The notes below the pieces were generated by a model. It saw only the letters and a program-made list of their open reading frames with translations, did not search any database and had not been told where the DNA came from. From assembly GCA_031411495.1 (NCBI GenBank), contig JANOBD010000019.1:10053-74052 (forward strand): DNA of 64,000 bases, written 5' to 3'. The translations under genes were made by a program, and so were the position numbers. Shown here piece by piece: positions 51,224 to 60,316 of this stretch. Every line of letters starts with the position of its first letter. Positions within the stretch are counted from its first letter, which is position 1. Source of the stretch: JANOBD01 sp031411495. GTDB taxonomy: Bacteria; Planctomycetota; Phycisphaerae; Tepidisphaerales; Tepidisphaeraceae.

Positions 51224-53047
51224 GTGAACCGACCGAATCGAGGATGGATGCTTGTGGCGCTCGCCTGCGCGGGTTGCACGCCGGGCTTTTTACAGCGCGG
51301 CGCCGATCGCCAGGTACAGGAGCTGATCCGCCAGGAGCAGCAGAAGACGATCGGCTATACGCCGAGCGTTTCGGTTCCCGTCACCGGCTCGAGCGAACCG
51401 TCGCGCAAAAGCTACGCGCGCCTCCCGACCACCGAGTTGCCCGGCTTGCTCAGCGATGTGGTCTACACCGCGCGTCCGCCCGAACGGCCCCGAACTCTGG
51501 GACCGGCGGCCGATACCGAGCCGGCGACCGAATCGCCCGTTCAGAGCCTTTCGGCGATCCAGCGCGTCCGCTCGCTCGCGCGCGAGCCGCTCCTCCAGGG
51601 TCCGCCGGCGACCATCGCCACCGCGAGCCGATTCAGCCTCTTCGATTCGATCGGCTATGCCGTCGAGCACTCGCGCGCCTATCAGACGCAGATGGAATCG
51701 CTCTACCTGACCGCGCTCGATGTGACGCTCGAGCGACACCTCTTCGAGCCCAGGCCGTTTGCGAGCATCGGCGCGGCTTACAGCGGCGGGCAGGCGTCGG
51801 TCGATTATCGCTCGGCGCTCACCGTCACCGGCGAGGCCGGCGTTCGGCAGAAGCTCCCGCTGGGCGGCGAGATCGTCGCGTCCGGGCTCGTGCGCTTCAT
51901 CGACGCGCTCAACACCAACACCGCCGACGGCGAAAATGCCGAACTCGCGCTGCGCGGCAGCATCCCGCTCCTGCGCGGGGCCGGACTGGTCAACCTTGAA
52001 TCGCTGATCCAGTCCGAGCGCGACGTGATTTACTCGGTTCGAAGTTTTGAATCCTATCGCCGCAACTTTGCCATCACCGTCGCGACGAACTATTTCCGCC
52101 TCATCACCAGCCAGCAGTCGATCCGCAACCGCTACGTGAGATACGTCAGCAACGTCGAACTCACGAACCGGACCGAAGCGCTCTTCCGCGCCGGCCGAAT
52201 CACCGCGCTCGAAGTGCAGCGCGCCCAGCAGGAATTGCTGCAGAGCGAGGACGATGTCAACAGCGCGCTTCGCGACTACGAGGACAACCTCGACGATTTC
52301 AAACTCGTCCTCGGGATGCCGGTCACCGATGCGCTGGAAATCGTTCCCGTCCAGGTGGATGTGCCCGTTCCCCAACTCGATTACGACACGTCGGCAAGCC
52401 GCGCGAAAATGTATCGGCTGGATCTGCAGACGACGCGCGACCGGGTCGACGATGCGTTTCGTCGCGTTTCAAACTCGAAAAACAACCTGCTCCCCGACCT
52501 CACCTTGTCCCTGGGGAGCGCGGTCGGGAACAAGACGGATGACCCGGCGAACCGGATTGACGCCAGCACACTCACCTATGATGGCTCGCTGCAACTCGAT
52601 CTGCCGCTGGATCGCGTCGCGGAACGCAACCGCTACCGCGCGTCGCTCATCGGCCTGGAGGCTGCCAAGCGGGAGGTGATCCAGTCCGAAGACCAGGTCG
52701 TGTCGGATGTGCGGTCCTCGATCCGCGGGATCCGTTCGGCGATCACCTCGGTCGAACTTCAGCGCAAGGGTATCGAGATCGCCGATCGTCGGCTCGAGTT
52801 CGCCAACGAATCGCTCCTGCTGGGCCGAACCAGCGACTCGCGAAACGTCGTCGAAGCCCAGAACTCGCTGCTCCAGGCCCAAGACCGCTACGCACAGGCA
52901 CGCGCGAATCTGCAGGTCGCGATCCTCTCCTACCTTCGCGACACCGGCGTGCTGCGCCTCGACCCGTCCAGCGGCGAACTTGGCATTGCGATGCAATACG
53001 ACAAGCAGTCGCGCACACGCCCGCCCACAACGCAGGCGTCTCACTGA
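51224..53047 (+). CDS. TolC-family outer-membrane efflux lipoprotein
   Basis: A 607-residue outer-membrane factor. The GTG 51224 start gives a lipoprotein signal MLVALACAGC with a lipidated Cys near 18. The body has the two-fold repeat of long helices and strands of TolC (EQLxxAxxxxxR-like helices, FDSIGYAVEHSRAYQTQ near 139, LEAAKREVIQSEDQVVSDVRSS near 483). It forms the outer channel of type I export or efflux. The last residues are PPTTQASH. Divergent from the adaptor pair by about 200 bases and overlapping the convergent ArnT-like gene end by 7 bases. Confidence 0.9.
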   Translation: MNRPNRGWMLVALACAGCTPGFLQRGADRQVQELIRQEQQKTIGYTPSVSVPVTGSSEPSRKSYARLPTTELPGLLSDVVYTARPPERPRTLGPAADTEPATESPVQSLSAIQRVRSLAREPLLQGPPATIATASRFSLFDSIGYAVEHSRAYQTQMESLYLTALDVTLERHLFEPRPFASIGAAYSGGQASVDYRSALTVTGEAGVRQKLPLGGEIVASGLVRFIDALNTNTADGENAELALRGSIPLLRGAGLVNLESLIQSERDVIYSVRSFESYRRNFAITVATNYFRLITSQQSIRNRYVRYVSNVELTNRTEALFRAGRITALEVQRAQQELLQSEDDVNSALRDYEDNLDDFKLVLGMPVTDALEIVPVQVDVPVPQLDYDTSASRAKMYRLDLQTTRDRVDDAFRRVSNSKNNLLPDLTLSLGSAVGNKTDDPANRIDASTLTYDGSLQLDLPLDRVAERNRYRASLIGLEAAKREVIQSEDQVVSDVRSSIRGIRSAITSVELQRKGIEIADRRLEFANESLLLGRTSDSRNVVEAQNSLLQAQDRYAQARANLQVAILSYLRDTGVLRLDPSSGELGIAMQYDKQSRTRPPTTQASH

Positions 53048-55194
53048 TCGTCGCCGGAATTGTCATCACCCGGCTGCGTGGCCGCGTTGCGGTCAAACCA
53101 CGGGTCGTCCCGGTTCGGCGGTTTCCACGGGGCCGGCCTCGGTACGCCAGGCGTGTCGATCCAACCCGTATTCGCGGAACGATACGGGTTCGCATCGTCC
53201 GTCGTCCAGTCCTGGACCCACAGGTGGATTGCGACGAGCTGGTCTACGCTCGGCACGTTCTTCTCCTTGTCGATGCGGATGAGAGAAACGCGATCCTTCA
53301 TGATCAGGTGCCCGAGTTGCGTGATGTGGCCGAACTCGACATCGACCTTGCCGGAATAGAGCACTTCCTGCGGCGTGTCCATGAGCGCGGGGAACTTGCT
53401 GCGCTCCACGATCACCCACTCCGCATCTTCAAAATCCTTGCGCGTGAGATAGCTCCCCTGGTGACGGCCCATAAGCGTGAGGATCGGGTGCTTGGAGCGG
53501 ATGATGCAGACGACCTTGTCGTCGCCGACGATCTTCTTCGCTTCATTGGCAAAGCGCGTCGCGTAGAGACTCGGGTTGGTACTGCCGGGCTGGCCGGTGG
53601 TCTTGTAGTTGTTCTGGAGCAACTGGAAGCCCCAGAAGATCGTTCCGGCGGCGATGATCGGGAGTTCGAGCCGCAGGCGAGGAAAGGTCGCCACCCACAC
53701 CGAAGCGACAATCGCCGCGCCGGCGAACAGCCCGATGAACGTGATCGCCGGCGACGTCTTGAAGAATCCCCAATGCGTGTTGGAACTGACTTCGAATGCG
53801 AGAAACAACGCCGTCAGGCTCATCGAGATCGGCACCAGGATCAACGGGCGCTGCTTCTGCAGGAGGCGGACGCCGGCGACGATCAGGAGATAGGCGCCGG
53901 CTACGAGCGCCAGGTGTGTCGGCGTGATGAACTTTCTTTCCCACAACAGGAGCAGCGCCGCGCCAAGGGGCAGCGCAACCCGTGTCCATTCGAAACGCGT
54001 GATGAGCCTGATGAGAAAACTCGCCGCCAGCACCGCCGCCGCCGGGTGAGACGGCAGCAGGAAGTCCTGCCGCTTGTCGGCGGGTATCGAGAGACAGCCG
54101 ACGACGACGATCGTCCAGAGCGTGGCCATTCCGTCGGGGCCGGTAAACAGGCCGTCGGTGGCTCGAATGCCGATGGTCTCTAACGCGCGCAGCGCCGCCG
54201 GCGCGCCCGATTGCGACCGTGCGAGGAACCGCCGAAGCGTCCCCAGCAGACCGATCGCCATCGAACCGATCGCCAGGTACGACCAGTAAGTGTTCTGGGT
54301 TCGCCACCAGAGCAGCGCATAAGTGACCGGCTTGCGGCCGCCTTCGACGCGGGATTCGACGATGCGCTTGGCCACTTCCGACCCCAGCAGCACGTCGCGC
54401 ACGTGCGGCCAGTCCTGTGCCGCGGCGCAGGCTAACCAGAGGCCGACCGAGCCGAGCAACACCGGCAGACCGATCAGCCAGTAAAAATGCGAGAGCTTTC
54501 GCCAGTTGCCGAACACCAGCGGCGCGGCGAGCAGCGCGTAAAGGATCGGATAGACCGCGGCCGGCCCTTTCGCGAGCGCGGCGGCAGTGGTGGCGAGCCA
54601 GAACCACGCCGCCCATTTGCGCGCGGCACGCTTGGATTCCACAGCCAGGGCTTCGTTCGCCGCCAGCCACGCGCCGATCAGGCAGAGCGCCTGCAGCATG
54701 TCCGGGCGGGCGATGTAGAGGAGCAGAATGGTGGATTTCGAAGAGATCCAGATCGCCGCCGCGAAACAGGCGAGCAGGAAGGCGTGCTGTGAATCCAACG
54801 CCCTGGCGAAGGACCGCCGACAGAACGCGAAGAGCAGGCCTGCAATCGCCAGTGCCGATGCGATCGAAGGCCATTTCTGGACCCATTCGCCGTAATGACG
54901 CGTGATGACGATGCCGATCGCCGCAAACCAGTTGTAGAGCGGCGGCTTGGTCGCGGGCTGGAAGATGACATCGCGCGGCAGACTGAAGCGGTGGTTGAGC
55001 ACCATGTCCACGGTGTACGCCATCGTCTTGCACTGATCTTTGCGGTAAAGATCGGCCGGGCCGTTGATCACGCGCCCCCAATAGACGTTCGCGATCGCGG
55101 CAAGACACAAGAATACGACGAGAACGACGATCCATCGGGGAATCAGAGGGGTTGCCGAGTTCTGAGCGGCATCATCGAGCGTGCGTTGAGACAT
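53041..55194 (-). CDS. ArnT-like family 39 glycosyltransferase
   Basis: A 717-residue GT-C enzyme. The first periplasmic loop holds DLYRKDQCKTMAYTVDMVLN and then TKPPLYNWFAAIG near 80-92, typical of ArnT and PMT proteins, with about ten membrane helices after. The C-terminal soluble domain (about 550-717) ends in AATQPGDDNSGDDQ. It should transfer a sugar from a polyprenyl donor to lipid or protein in the periplasm, perhaps to lipid A. The gene overlaps TolC at its end and is not in an operon with a donor synthase. Confidence 0.87.
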   Translation of the reverse strand: MSQRTLDDAAQNSATPLIPRWIVVLVVFLCLAAIANVYWGRVINGPADLYRKDQCKTMAYTVDMVLNHRFSLPRDVIFQPATKPPLYNWFAAIGIVITRHYGEWVQKWPSIASALAIAGLLFAFCRRSFARALDSQHAFLLACFAAAIWISSKSTILLLYIARPDMLQALCLIGAWLAANEALAVESKRAARKWAAWFWLATTAAALAKGPAAVYPILYALLAAPLVFGNWRKLSHFYWLIGLPVLLGSVGLWLACAAAQDWPHVRDVLLGSEVAKRIVESRVEGGRKPVTYALLWWRTQNTYWSYLAIGSMAIGLLGTLRRFLARSQSGAPAALRALETIGIRATDGLFTGPDGMATLWTIVVVGCLSIPADKRQDFLLPSHPAAAVLAASFLIRLITRFEWTRVALPLGAALLLLWERKFITPTHLALVAGAYLLIVAGVRLLQKQRPLILVPISMSLTALFLAFEVSSNTHWGFFKTSPAITFIGLFAGAAIVASVWVATFPRLRLELPIIAAGTIFWGFQLLQNNYKTTGQPGSTNPSLYATRFANEAKKIVGDDKVVCIIRSKHPILTLMGRHQGSYLTRKDFEDAEWVIVERSKFPALMDTPQEVLYSGKVDVEFGHITQLGHLIMKDRVSLIRIDKEKNVPSVDQLVAIHLWVQDWTTDDANPYRSANTGWIDTPGVPRPAPWKPPNRDDPWFDRNAATQPGDDNSGDDQ

Positions 55195-55437
55195 CGAGGG
55201 GTTCCGGCCAAACGAATCGCGCGGATCGTATCGGTGCCCGGCGCAGGCCGCAAGATCGGCACGATTTCGCCATCGATCGCCGTGTGTAACGACTACGCCG
55301 CTTCGGTCGGATCCGATTCATCCTCGCGGCATTTATCAGCCATGGGAATCGAACGCACTTGCCTAACTCGCTTCCGAGTTGGGTCGATGCATGCCCTGAC
55401 GGCGCTTGCCCGCGTCGACAAAGGGAGATGCACCGAG

Positions 55438-56298
55438 ATGGCACAGATCGCAGTACAAAACGCGCTTCAGATTTACCTGAAGCAGATTCATGAAACCGCG
55501 CTGCTCACCGCGGACGAGGAAAAGGAACTCGCCCGCCGACTCATCCACCAGCAGGACGGCGCCGCCCGCGAACGGATGGTGAAGGCGAACCTGCGCCTGG
55601 TCGTCAACATCGCCAAGCACTACCAGAACCGCGGCATGACGCTGCTGGACCTGATCGAAGAAGGCAACATCGGCCTGCTCAAGGCCGTCGAAGGGTTCGA
55701 CCCGGAGAACGGCGCCCGCTTCAGCACCTATGCGAGCTGGTGGATCAAACAGGCGATCAAGCGCGCCCTCATCAACGCGGTTCAGCCGATTCACGTACCC
55801 GCGTATATGGTCGAACTGATGACCCGCTTCAAGATGAGCACACGCCGCCTCGAGGACGAGCTCGGCCGCCTGCCGAACATGGATGAACTCGCTCATCACA
55901 TGGAAGTGCCGTTGAAGAAGGTCAAGATCATCAAGAAAGCGATCAAGGCGTTCAGCTCCCCGACGCAATTCGGCGGAAGTGACGAGACGATCACGATCGA
56001 GTCGACCGTCGCCGATCCATTCGGCGTCACGCCGGCGGACTTCGTCGAGCACAGCGACGACCTGGTGAAGCTCGAAGCGCTGCTCGAGCACATTGATGAG
56101 CGAGCCGCCACGATTCTCAAGCTCCGCTACGGCCTGGAAGGCGAGGAGCCGCTCACGCTGAAGCAGATCGGCGAAAAGGTCGGCCTGACACGCGAGCGGG
56201 TCCGCCAGATCGAACACGAAACGCTCAAGCGCCTGCAGACGTCGATGACACCTGTCGAGCGCGAGCCCGAAAAGCCGACGCGCCGGCGATCCGCCTGA
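55438..56298 (+). CDS. Sigma-70 family (RpoD/RpoS-like) RNA polymerase sigma factor
   Basis: A 286-residue sigma factor with regions 1.2, 2, 3 and 4 but no 1.1. Region 1.2 is IYLKQIHETALLTADEEKELAR near 10-30; region 2 holds NLRLVVNIAKHY and GNIGLLKAVEGFDPENGARFSTYASWWIKQAI near 51-105; region 4 is LTLKQIGEKVGLTRERVRQIEHETLKRL near 238-266. It may be an alternative (group 2 or 3) factor rather than the housekeeping one because it is short. ATG 55438 has GGGAG upstream; upstream in-frame ATGs add unrelated residues. A strong terminator follows. Confidence 0.9.
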   Translation: MAQIAVQNALQIYLKQIHETALLTADEEKELARRLIHQQDGAARERMVKANLRLVVNIAKHYQNRGMTLLDLIEEGNIGLLKAVEGFDPENGARFSTYASWWIKQAIKRALINAVQPIHVPAYMVELMTRFKMSTRRLEDELGRLPNMDELAHHMEVPLKKVKIIKKAIKAFSSPTQFGGSDETITIESTVADPFGVTPADFVEHSDDLVKLEALLEHIDERAATILKLRYGLEGEEPLTLKQIGEKVGLTRERVRQIEHETLKRLQTSMTPVEREPEKPTRRRSA

Positions 56299-56329
56299 GC
56301 GCGCGATTTTCTCCGAACATCAACTGAAA

Positions 56330-56365
56330 GCGGGCGACGCATGGCGTCGCCCGCATTGTTTATTT
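56330..56365 (+). terminator. Intrinsic terminator after the sigma factor gene
   Basis: A perfect 11-bp stem (GCGGGCGACGC with its complement, 56330-56340 and 56344-56354) around a 3-base ATG loop, then ATTGTTTATTT. It lies 31 bases after the stop and 21 bases before the end of the convergent anti-sigma gene. Confidence 0.8.
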
Positions 56366-56385
56366 CCATCGTGTTCGTTGGGAAC

Positions 56386-58023
56386 TCATTGCGGCTGCGT
56401 TGTGGGCGGCGCAATCGGCTGTGTCGTCGGCGCGGCCTGACCGCGGACGATGAGGTAGACGTCGAAGAGCCCTGCATCGCCGTGTTCCTTTACGAGCCCC
56501 TTCGACTTCAATTCGTCCCGCTCGCCGACGGCTTTTTCCAGATCCGTTCGATCGCCATTCGCGGCCTGTTGCTGGGCGTCATTCGAAGACGTCACCTCAA
56601 ATCGTGCCGGCCGTTCGATGTCGATGATCGGCTGACTCATCAGCTTCTTGGTGACATATTCATCCGCGATGGATCTGCGCAGCGCGACGATCGTCATGTC
56701 GGCCGCGTGGATCGCGTCGAGCATCGGGAGCTGGATCATGCCGTTGGAGTCGATGGAGACCTCGCGCTGCGTCTTGAGATTGGATGCATCCGGGTCGACG
56801 AGCGTGATGAGCAGCCGGTCGCCGATCGCGAGAAGCGCCGGCTGGCTGCTGGGGACGGGCTGTGCAGTATGCGTCGGAGTCGACGTCGATGTCGCCGGAA
56901 CGACTTCGGCCTCCGTTTTGGCGACTGGGCCCGTGCCACCAGCCGATCCGTCGTTTTCGCGCGCTGTCGGATCCTCCACGCCAAGTTCGTACGCCGTTGC
57001 CGCAGCGAGGTTGCTCTGCAGCGACGCCTGCAGATCATCCGCCTGCGCCTCCGTCATGTCATAGGCGAGCAGGACCTGCGTGTGCGGAGCGTTTTCCTGG
57101 ATCGATGCATTTCGAGCCAGTTCCTGTGCCCCCAATGCGGCCGCGGAATTCGATGTCACGCCCGACACTTGAAGGTTTGGCGACTGGACGGGCGTCGAAT
57201 CTGCCAGGCCGCCGCTCGCGCCCTGGCGGACCGCGCGATTTCGTGCCGCGTCGAAGGCAAGGTTTTCGGTTCGTACGGTATGGGTCGCCATGAAGTTCTG
57301 GAGCGCGCGGTTCGCGGGCGCTGCATCTTTCGCATCGATCACGATCGCGCGGGCCCGGCGATTGTATCGAGGCGATTCATCGATGAGCTCCTTGACTTCG
57401 CTGGGCGCCGGCGCGTTTATCTGAAGCCGGCGAGCAGCGCTCAGAATCCCGGCGGCGTCCGGGTCGGTGGCCTTCACATCCGGCCTACCGGCACCGGGTA
57501 AAGCCTGAGCCGGCGAGCGGTCCGCGAACGCATCCGGCGCGACTTTCGCGCTCGGCGGCGGTCCCTCGACAGAATCGAGTTTGTCTCTCGACTTCCCCTG
57601 CGACTCGTCCTGCGCCGCATCATGCGACGTGGGTGAGTTCATGGCGACATCAAGATAAGGTGCCGGCCGGTTGGCGAGAATCCAGTACGCCATGGCCCCC
57701 ACGCCTACAAACAGCAGGAGCATCGCAGCGACCGACGCGAGCAGCGACGAGATGCGGCGACGCCTGGGATAGGCGGTCATTGCGTCGTCCAGAAGCAGAT
57801 CGCGCTCGAACTGTCCTCGCACCGCTTCCGAAAAGTCGAAGGGAGCAGCGATCCGCGGGAGCGAGCGAATCGCTTCGCTGTCGATCATCATCCGGTTGAC
57901 GGTGTCTCGCAGGCCGGGATTTGATTCGAGATATTTCTCGAGCGCGGCGAGTTCTTCGCCAGCGAGGTTTCCCTCGACGTAGTCGGAGAGGAGCGTTTCG
58001 AGTTGTTCCTGCGACTGATTCAT
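56386..58023 (-). CDS. Anti-sigma factor with polysaccharide-export-type periplasmic domain
   Basis: A 545-residue single-pass membrane protein. The N-terminal cytoplasmic part (about 1-90, with LLSDYVEGNLAGEELAALEK) resembles anti-sigma domains but lacks the HxxxCxxC zinc motif. The membrane helix is at about 93-117. The periplasmic part is Pro/Ala-rich, then at about 394-466 a domain reading LAIGDRLLITLVDPD, SIDSNGMIQLPMLDAI and IADEYVTKKL matches the polysaccharide biosynthesis/export (Wza N-terminal) type. The tail ends PTTQPIAPPTTQPQ. ATG 58023 was chosen over TTG 58026. It ends 6 bases short of the ECF sigma gene, on the same strand, so the pair is a two-gene unit. The export-type domain may sense exopolysaccharide. 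Confidence 0.85.
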   Translation of the reverse strand: MNQSQEQLETLLSDYVEGNLAGEELAALEKYLESNPGLRDTVNRMMIDSEAIRSLPRIAAPFDFSEAVRGQFERDLLLDDAMTAYPRRRRISSLLASVAAMLLLFVGVGAMAYWILANRPAPYLDVAMNSPTSHDAAQDESQGKSRDKLDSVEGPPPSAKVAPDAFADRSPAQALPGAGRPDVKATDPDAAGILSAARRLQINAPAPSEVKELIDESPRYNRRARAIVIDAKDAAPANRALQNFMATHTVRTENLAFDAARNRAVRQGASGGLADSTPVQSPNLQVSGVTSNSAAALGAQELARNASIQENAPHTQVLLAYDMTEAQADDLQASLQSNLAAATAYELGVEDPTARENDGSAGGTGPVAKTEAEVVPATSTSTPTHTAQPVPSSQPALLAIGDRLLITLVDPDASNLKTQREVSIDSNGMIQLPMLDAIHAADMTIVALRRSIADEYVTKKLMSQPIIDIERPARFEVTSSNDAQQQAANGDRTDLEKAVGERDELKSKGLVKEHGDAGLFDVYLIVRGQAAPTTQPIAPPTTQPQ

Positions 58024-58032
58024 CAAACGTCT

Positions 58033-58704
58033 CTAGTTCACTGTCGTTTCGCCCGATTCCATCGCTTCGATCACGTTGCGGAGCGCCATCCGCGCCCGGA
58101 ACAGCCGGCTCTTGAGCGTGCCGAGCGGGACGTCGAGCGCATTTGCCATCTCGGCGTAATCCATGCCGTCGACATCCCGCATGACCAGGATCGCCCGCTC
58201 GGCCGGTTCGAGACTCTCCATCGCGATGCGGACGCGCTCGATCGTTTCGTTTTTGGTCGCCGTCTCAAATGGAGACGGGCCTTTACCCGCAAGCCGCATC
58301 CGCAGCGTCGACATCTGGTCGTCGCCCGCGCGGGGTTTGATCTCCGCTTCCAGCGATGCCGCCCGGCGAACCGTCTGCTTTCGGCGATCGCTGATCGCGA
58401 CGTTCATTGCGATCCGGAACATCCAGGTGTACGGCTGCGAATCGCCGCGACACTCGTTGATGTTCGCCAGCGCTTTCGCGAACGTCTCCTGCGTCACGTC
58501 CATGGCATCTTCAGGCCGATTGACCAGGCGCGACACGGCGTTGTACAGACGGTCCTGCAATGCCTGGACGAGTTTTCCGAAAGCGACACGATCGCCCTTT
58601 CGCGCGGCGGCGAACCACTGCGCTTGCAGATCAACCGACGACGCGGGCATCCGCAGGGAACCCTGCGCATTGGCCGCGGCATGAATGGCCGACGCTCTGG
58701 ACAT
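58033..58704 (-). CDS. ECF-type RNA polymerase sigma factor
   Basis: A 223-residue sigma factor with region 2 (VSRLVNRPEDAMDVTQETFAKALAN, about 55-79) and region 4 (LEPAERAILVMRDVDGMDYAEMANALDVPLGTLKSRLFRARMAL, about 164-207). The start is ATG 58704 or ATG 58650 (MPASSVD, 205 residues). The cotranscribed anti-sigma factor lies 6 bases downstream. Such pairs answer signals outside the cell. Likely targets include the pair itself, though no ECF-type promoter was identified upstream. Confidence 0.9.
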   Translation of the reverse strand: MSRASAIHAAANAQGSLRMPASSVDLQAQWFAAARKGDRVAFGKLVQALQDRLYNAVSRLVNRPEDAMDVTQETFAKALANINECRGDSQPYTWMFRIAMNVAISDRRKQTVRRAASLEAEIKPRAGDDQMSTLRMRLAGKGPSPFETATKNETIERVRIAMESLEPAERAILVMRDVDGMDYAEMANALDVPLGTLKSRLFRARMALRNVIEAMESGETTVN

Positions 58705-59110
58705 GATCGTTAGACGCGAGACTTCGAGGAAGGTTGCAGGCATCCTGCCGCAATCCCGAACGGATTTCCCGTTCGTCGCCATCCATGGCTTACCCGCCGC
58801 GTTATGCCACGATGCCGGCCCTGCGTCAAACCCGTCGCCACCCCTCCGGAAACTCGCGGCCGCCGCGACGAAAGGCGGCAACAATCACGCAAGCGGACCG
58901 GCATGAGCGACTGAACCGATGTAACCAGACTCGATCGCGACATCACCTTCTCGCGCCATTCACGCACTCGTGCCGCTCCCGCCGGCCAATCTCGACCAGG
59001 ACGTGCAAGGCTCGGGCGGTGGCGCCGACTGGATTTCGGCATCAAATCGGCGATAATCACGTGCGGCCGATTCGCGATCCTCGGCCGTCGAATGCATTGG
59101 CACTCGGACA
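58705..59110. other. 406-base gap between the ECF sigma gene and the split tRNA
   Basis: No gene is supported. A GATAAT hexamer at 59052-59057 is a plausible -10 for the tRNA-Arg gene, about 55 bases before its 5' end. Several open frames cross the gap but are shadows of each other. Confidence 0.45.
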
Positions 59111-59151
<41 letters not shown>

Positions 59152-59308
59152 TTGAAGTGGCGATTTCTAAGTAGCGACAGGCCAGCACTTAGCGATATGA
59201 TTCAGGCGATGTCAGCGATTTGTGTCAGCGAAAAAGGCTCCGTCAGCGTCAACTGACGAAGCCCTTGGCAAACCTTCCGGCTTGCACGTGAGTGCTGGGA
59301 GGTTTTCA

Positions 59309-60316
59309 ATGGCACGCTTCCGTAAACCGTTTTTTCGCGCATCCCGTGGTCTCTGGTATGTCCAGATCGCCGGTAAGCAGATCAATCTTGGCAGCGACGA
59401 AGTCGCCGCCTTCAAGACCTATCACCGCCTGATGCAGCAGGAGACGGCAACCGCCGCCCCGGTGGATCACCACCTTGTGGTGGTGTTGGTCGATGAGTTC
59501 CTCGACTGGTGTGAAAAGCACCGGGCGCCGGACACATACCGCTGGTACAAAGACCGGCTCAATTCCTTCTGCAAAACGATTCCATCCGATCTCACGACCG
59601 ATCAGCTCAAGCCGCACCACGTCCAGAAATGGGTGGATGATTACGCGGTGACGCTCGCATCCGGTTCGCAGCGCAATCTCATTGCGTCGATCAAACGCGC
59701 CATGAAATGGGCAGAAGAACAGGGATATATTGAGCGATCGCCCCTCACCCATATGCGGAAGCCTGGGTGTGGCCGGCGTGAGCAAGTTGTCACCCCGGAG
59801 CAGTACGACAAGCTTCTCACGCGTGCGAAGGATCAGGAATTCAAAGACCTGCTTATCGTCACGTGGGAAACGGGATGCCGTCCGCAGGAGAGTTTGCGTG
59901 TCGAAGCACGGCACGTAGACGTTGCCGGAAGCCGCTGGGTATTTCCGCCCTCGGAATCCAAAGGCAAGCGTGTGCCGCGTGTCATCTACTTGACGCCGAA
60001 GGCGCTCGACATCACCAAACGTTTGATGGAAAAGCACCCGACTGGAACACTGTTTCGCAATACGAGCGGCGTGGCATGGACGCCCTACGCGACCAATTGC
60101 CGGTTTCGCTACGCGAAGAAAACGGTCGGCGTGAAAGTGAGCCTCTATGCGATGCGTCACACCTTCGCGACGCGGGCCCTGCTTCGCGGGCTCGATGCAA
60201 TTACTGTGGCGACATTGCTTGGGCATAGTGACACCAGCACCCTGAGCCGGGTGTATCAACACGTCTCACAGAATCCCGAATACCTGCAAACGCAGCTTCA
60301 GAAGGCCGCGAGCTAA
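59309..60316 (+). CDS. Tyrosine site-specific integrase
   Basis: A 335-residue tyrosine recombinase. The AP2/Arm-like N-terminus is MARFRKPFFRASRGLWYVQI, followed by the SAM-like core-binding domain (about 60-150) and the catalytic domain, where Arg191 (GCRPQE), Arg283-His284 (YAMRHTFATR), His of LLGHSD and Tyr316 (RVYQHV) form the active site. ATG 59309 has GGGAGG at 59297-59302; the longer GTG 59222 start adds 29 doubtful residues. The integrase lies next to a truncated tRNA-Arg, so its attachment site is likely the anticodon arm. The stop overlaps the stop of the convergent HTH gene. Confidence 0.92.
   Translation: MARFRKPFFRASRGLWYVQIAGKQINLGSDEVAAFKTYHRLMQQETATAAPVDHHLVVVLVDEFLDWCEKHRAPDTYRWYKDRLNSFCKTIPSDLTTDQLKPHHVQKWVDDYAVTLASGSQRNLIASIKRAMKWAEEQGYIERSPLTHMRKPGCGRREQVVTPEQYDKLLTRAKDQEFKDLLIVTWETGCRPQESLRVEARHVDVAGSRWVFPPSESKGKRVPRVIYLTPKALDITKRLMEKHPTGTLFRNTSGVAWTPYATNCRFRYAKKTVGVKVSLYAMRHTFATRALLRGLDAITVATLLGHSDTSTLSRVYQHVSQNPEYLQTQLQKAAS

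Noticed and set aside
59152..59190. Possible 3' half of the tRNA after the breakpoint
   Set aside because: GAAGTGGCGATTTC loosely resembles a T arm but the stem does not pair and no acceptor strand CGAGTGC follows.
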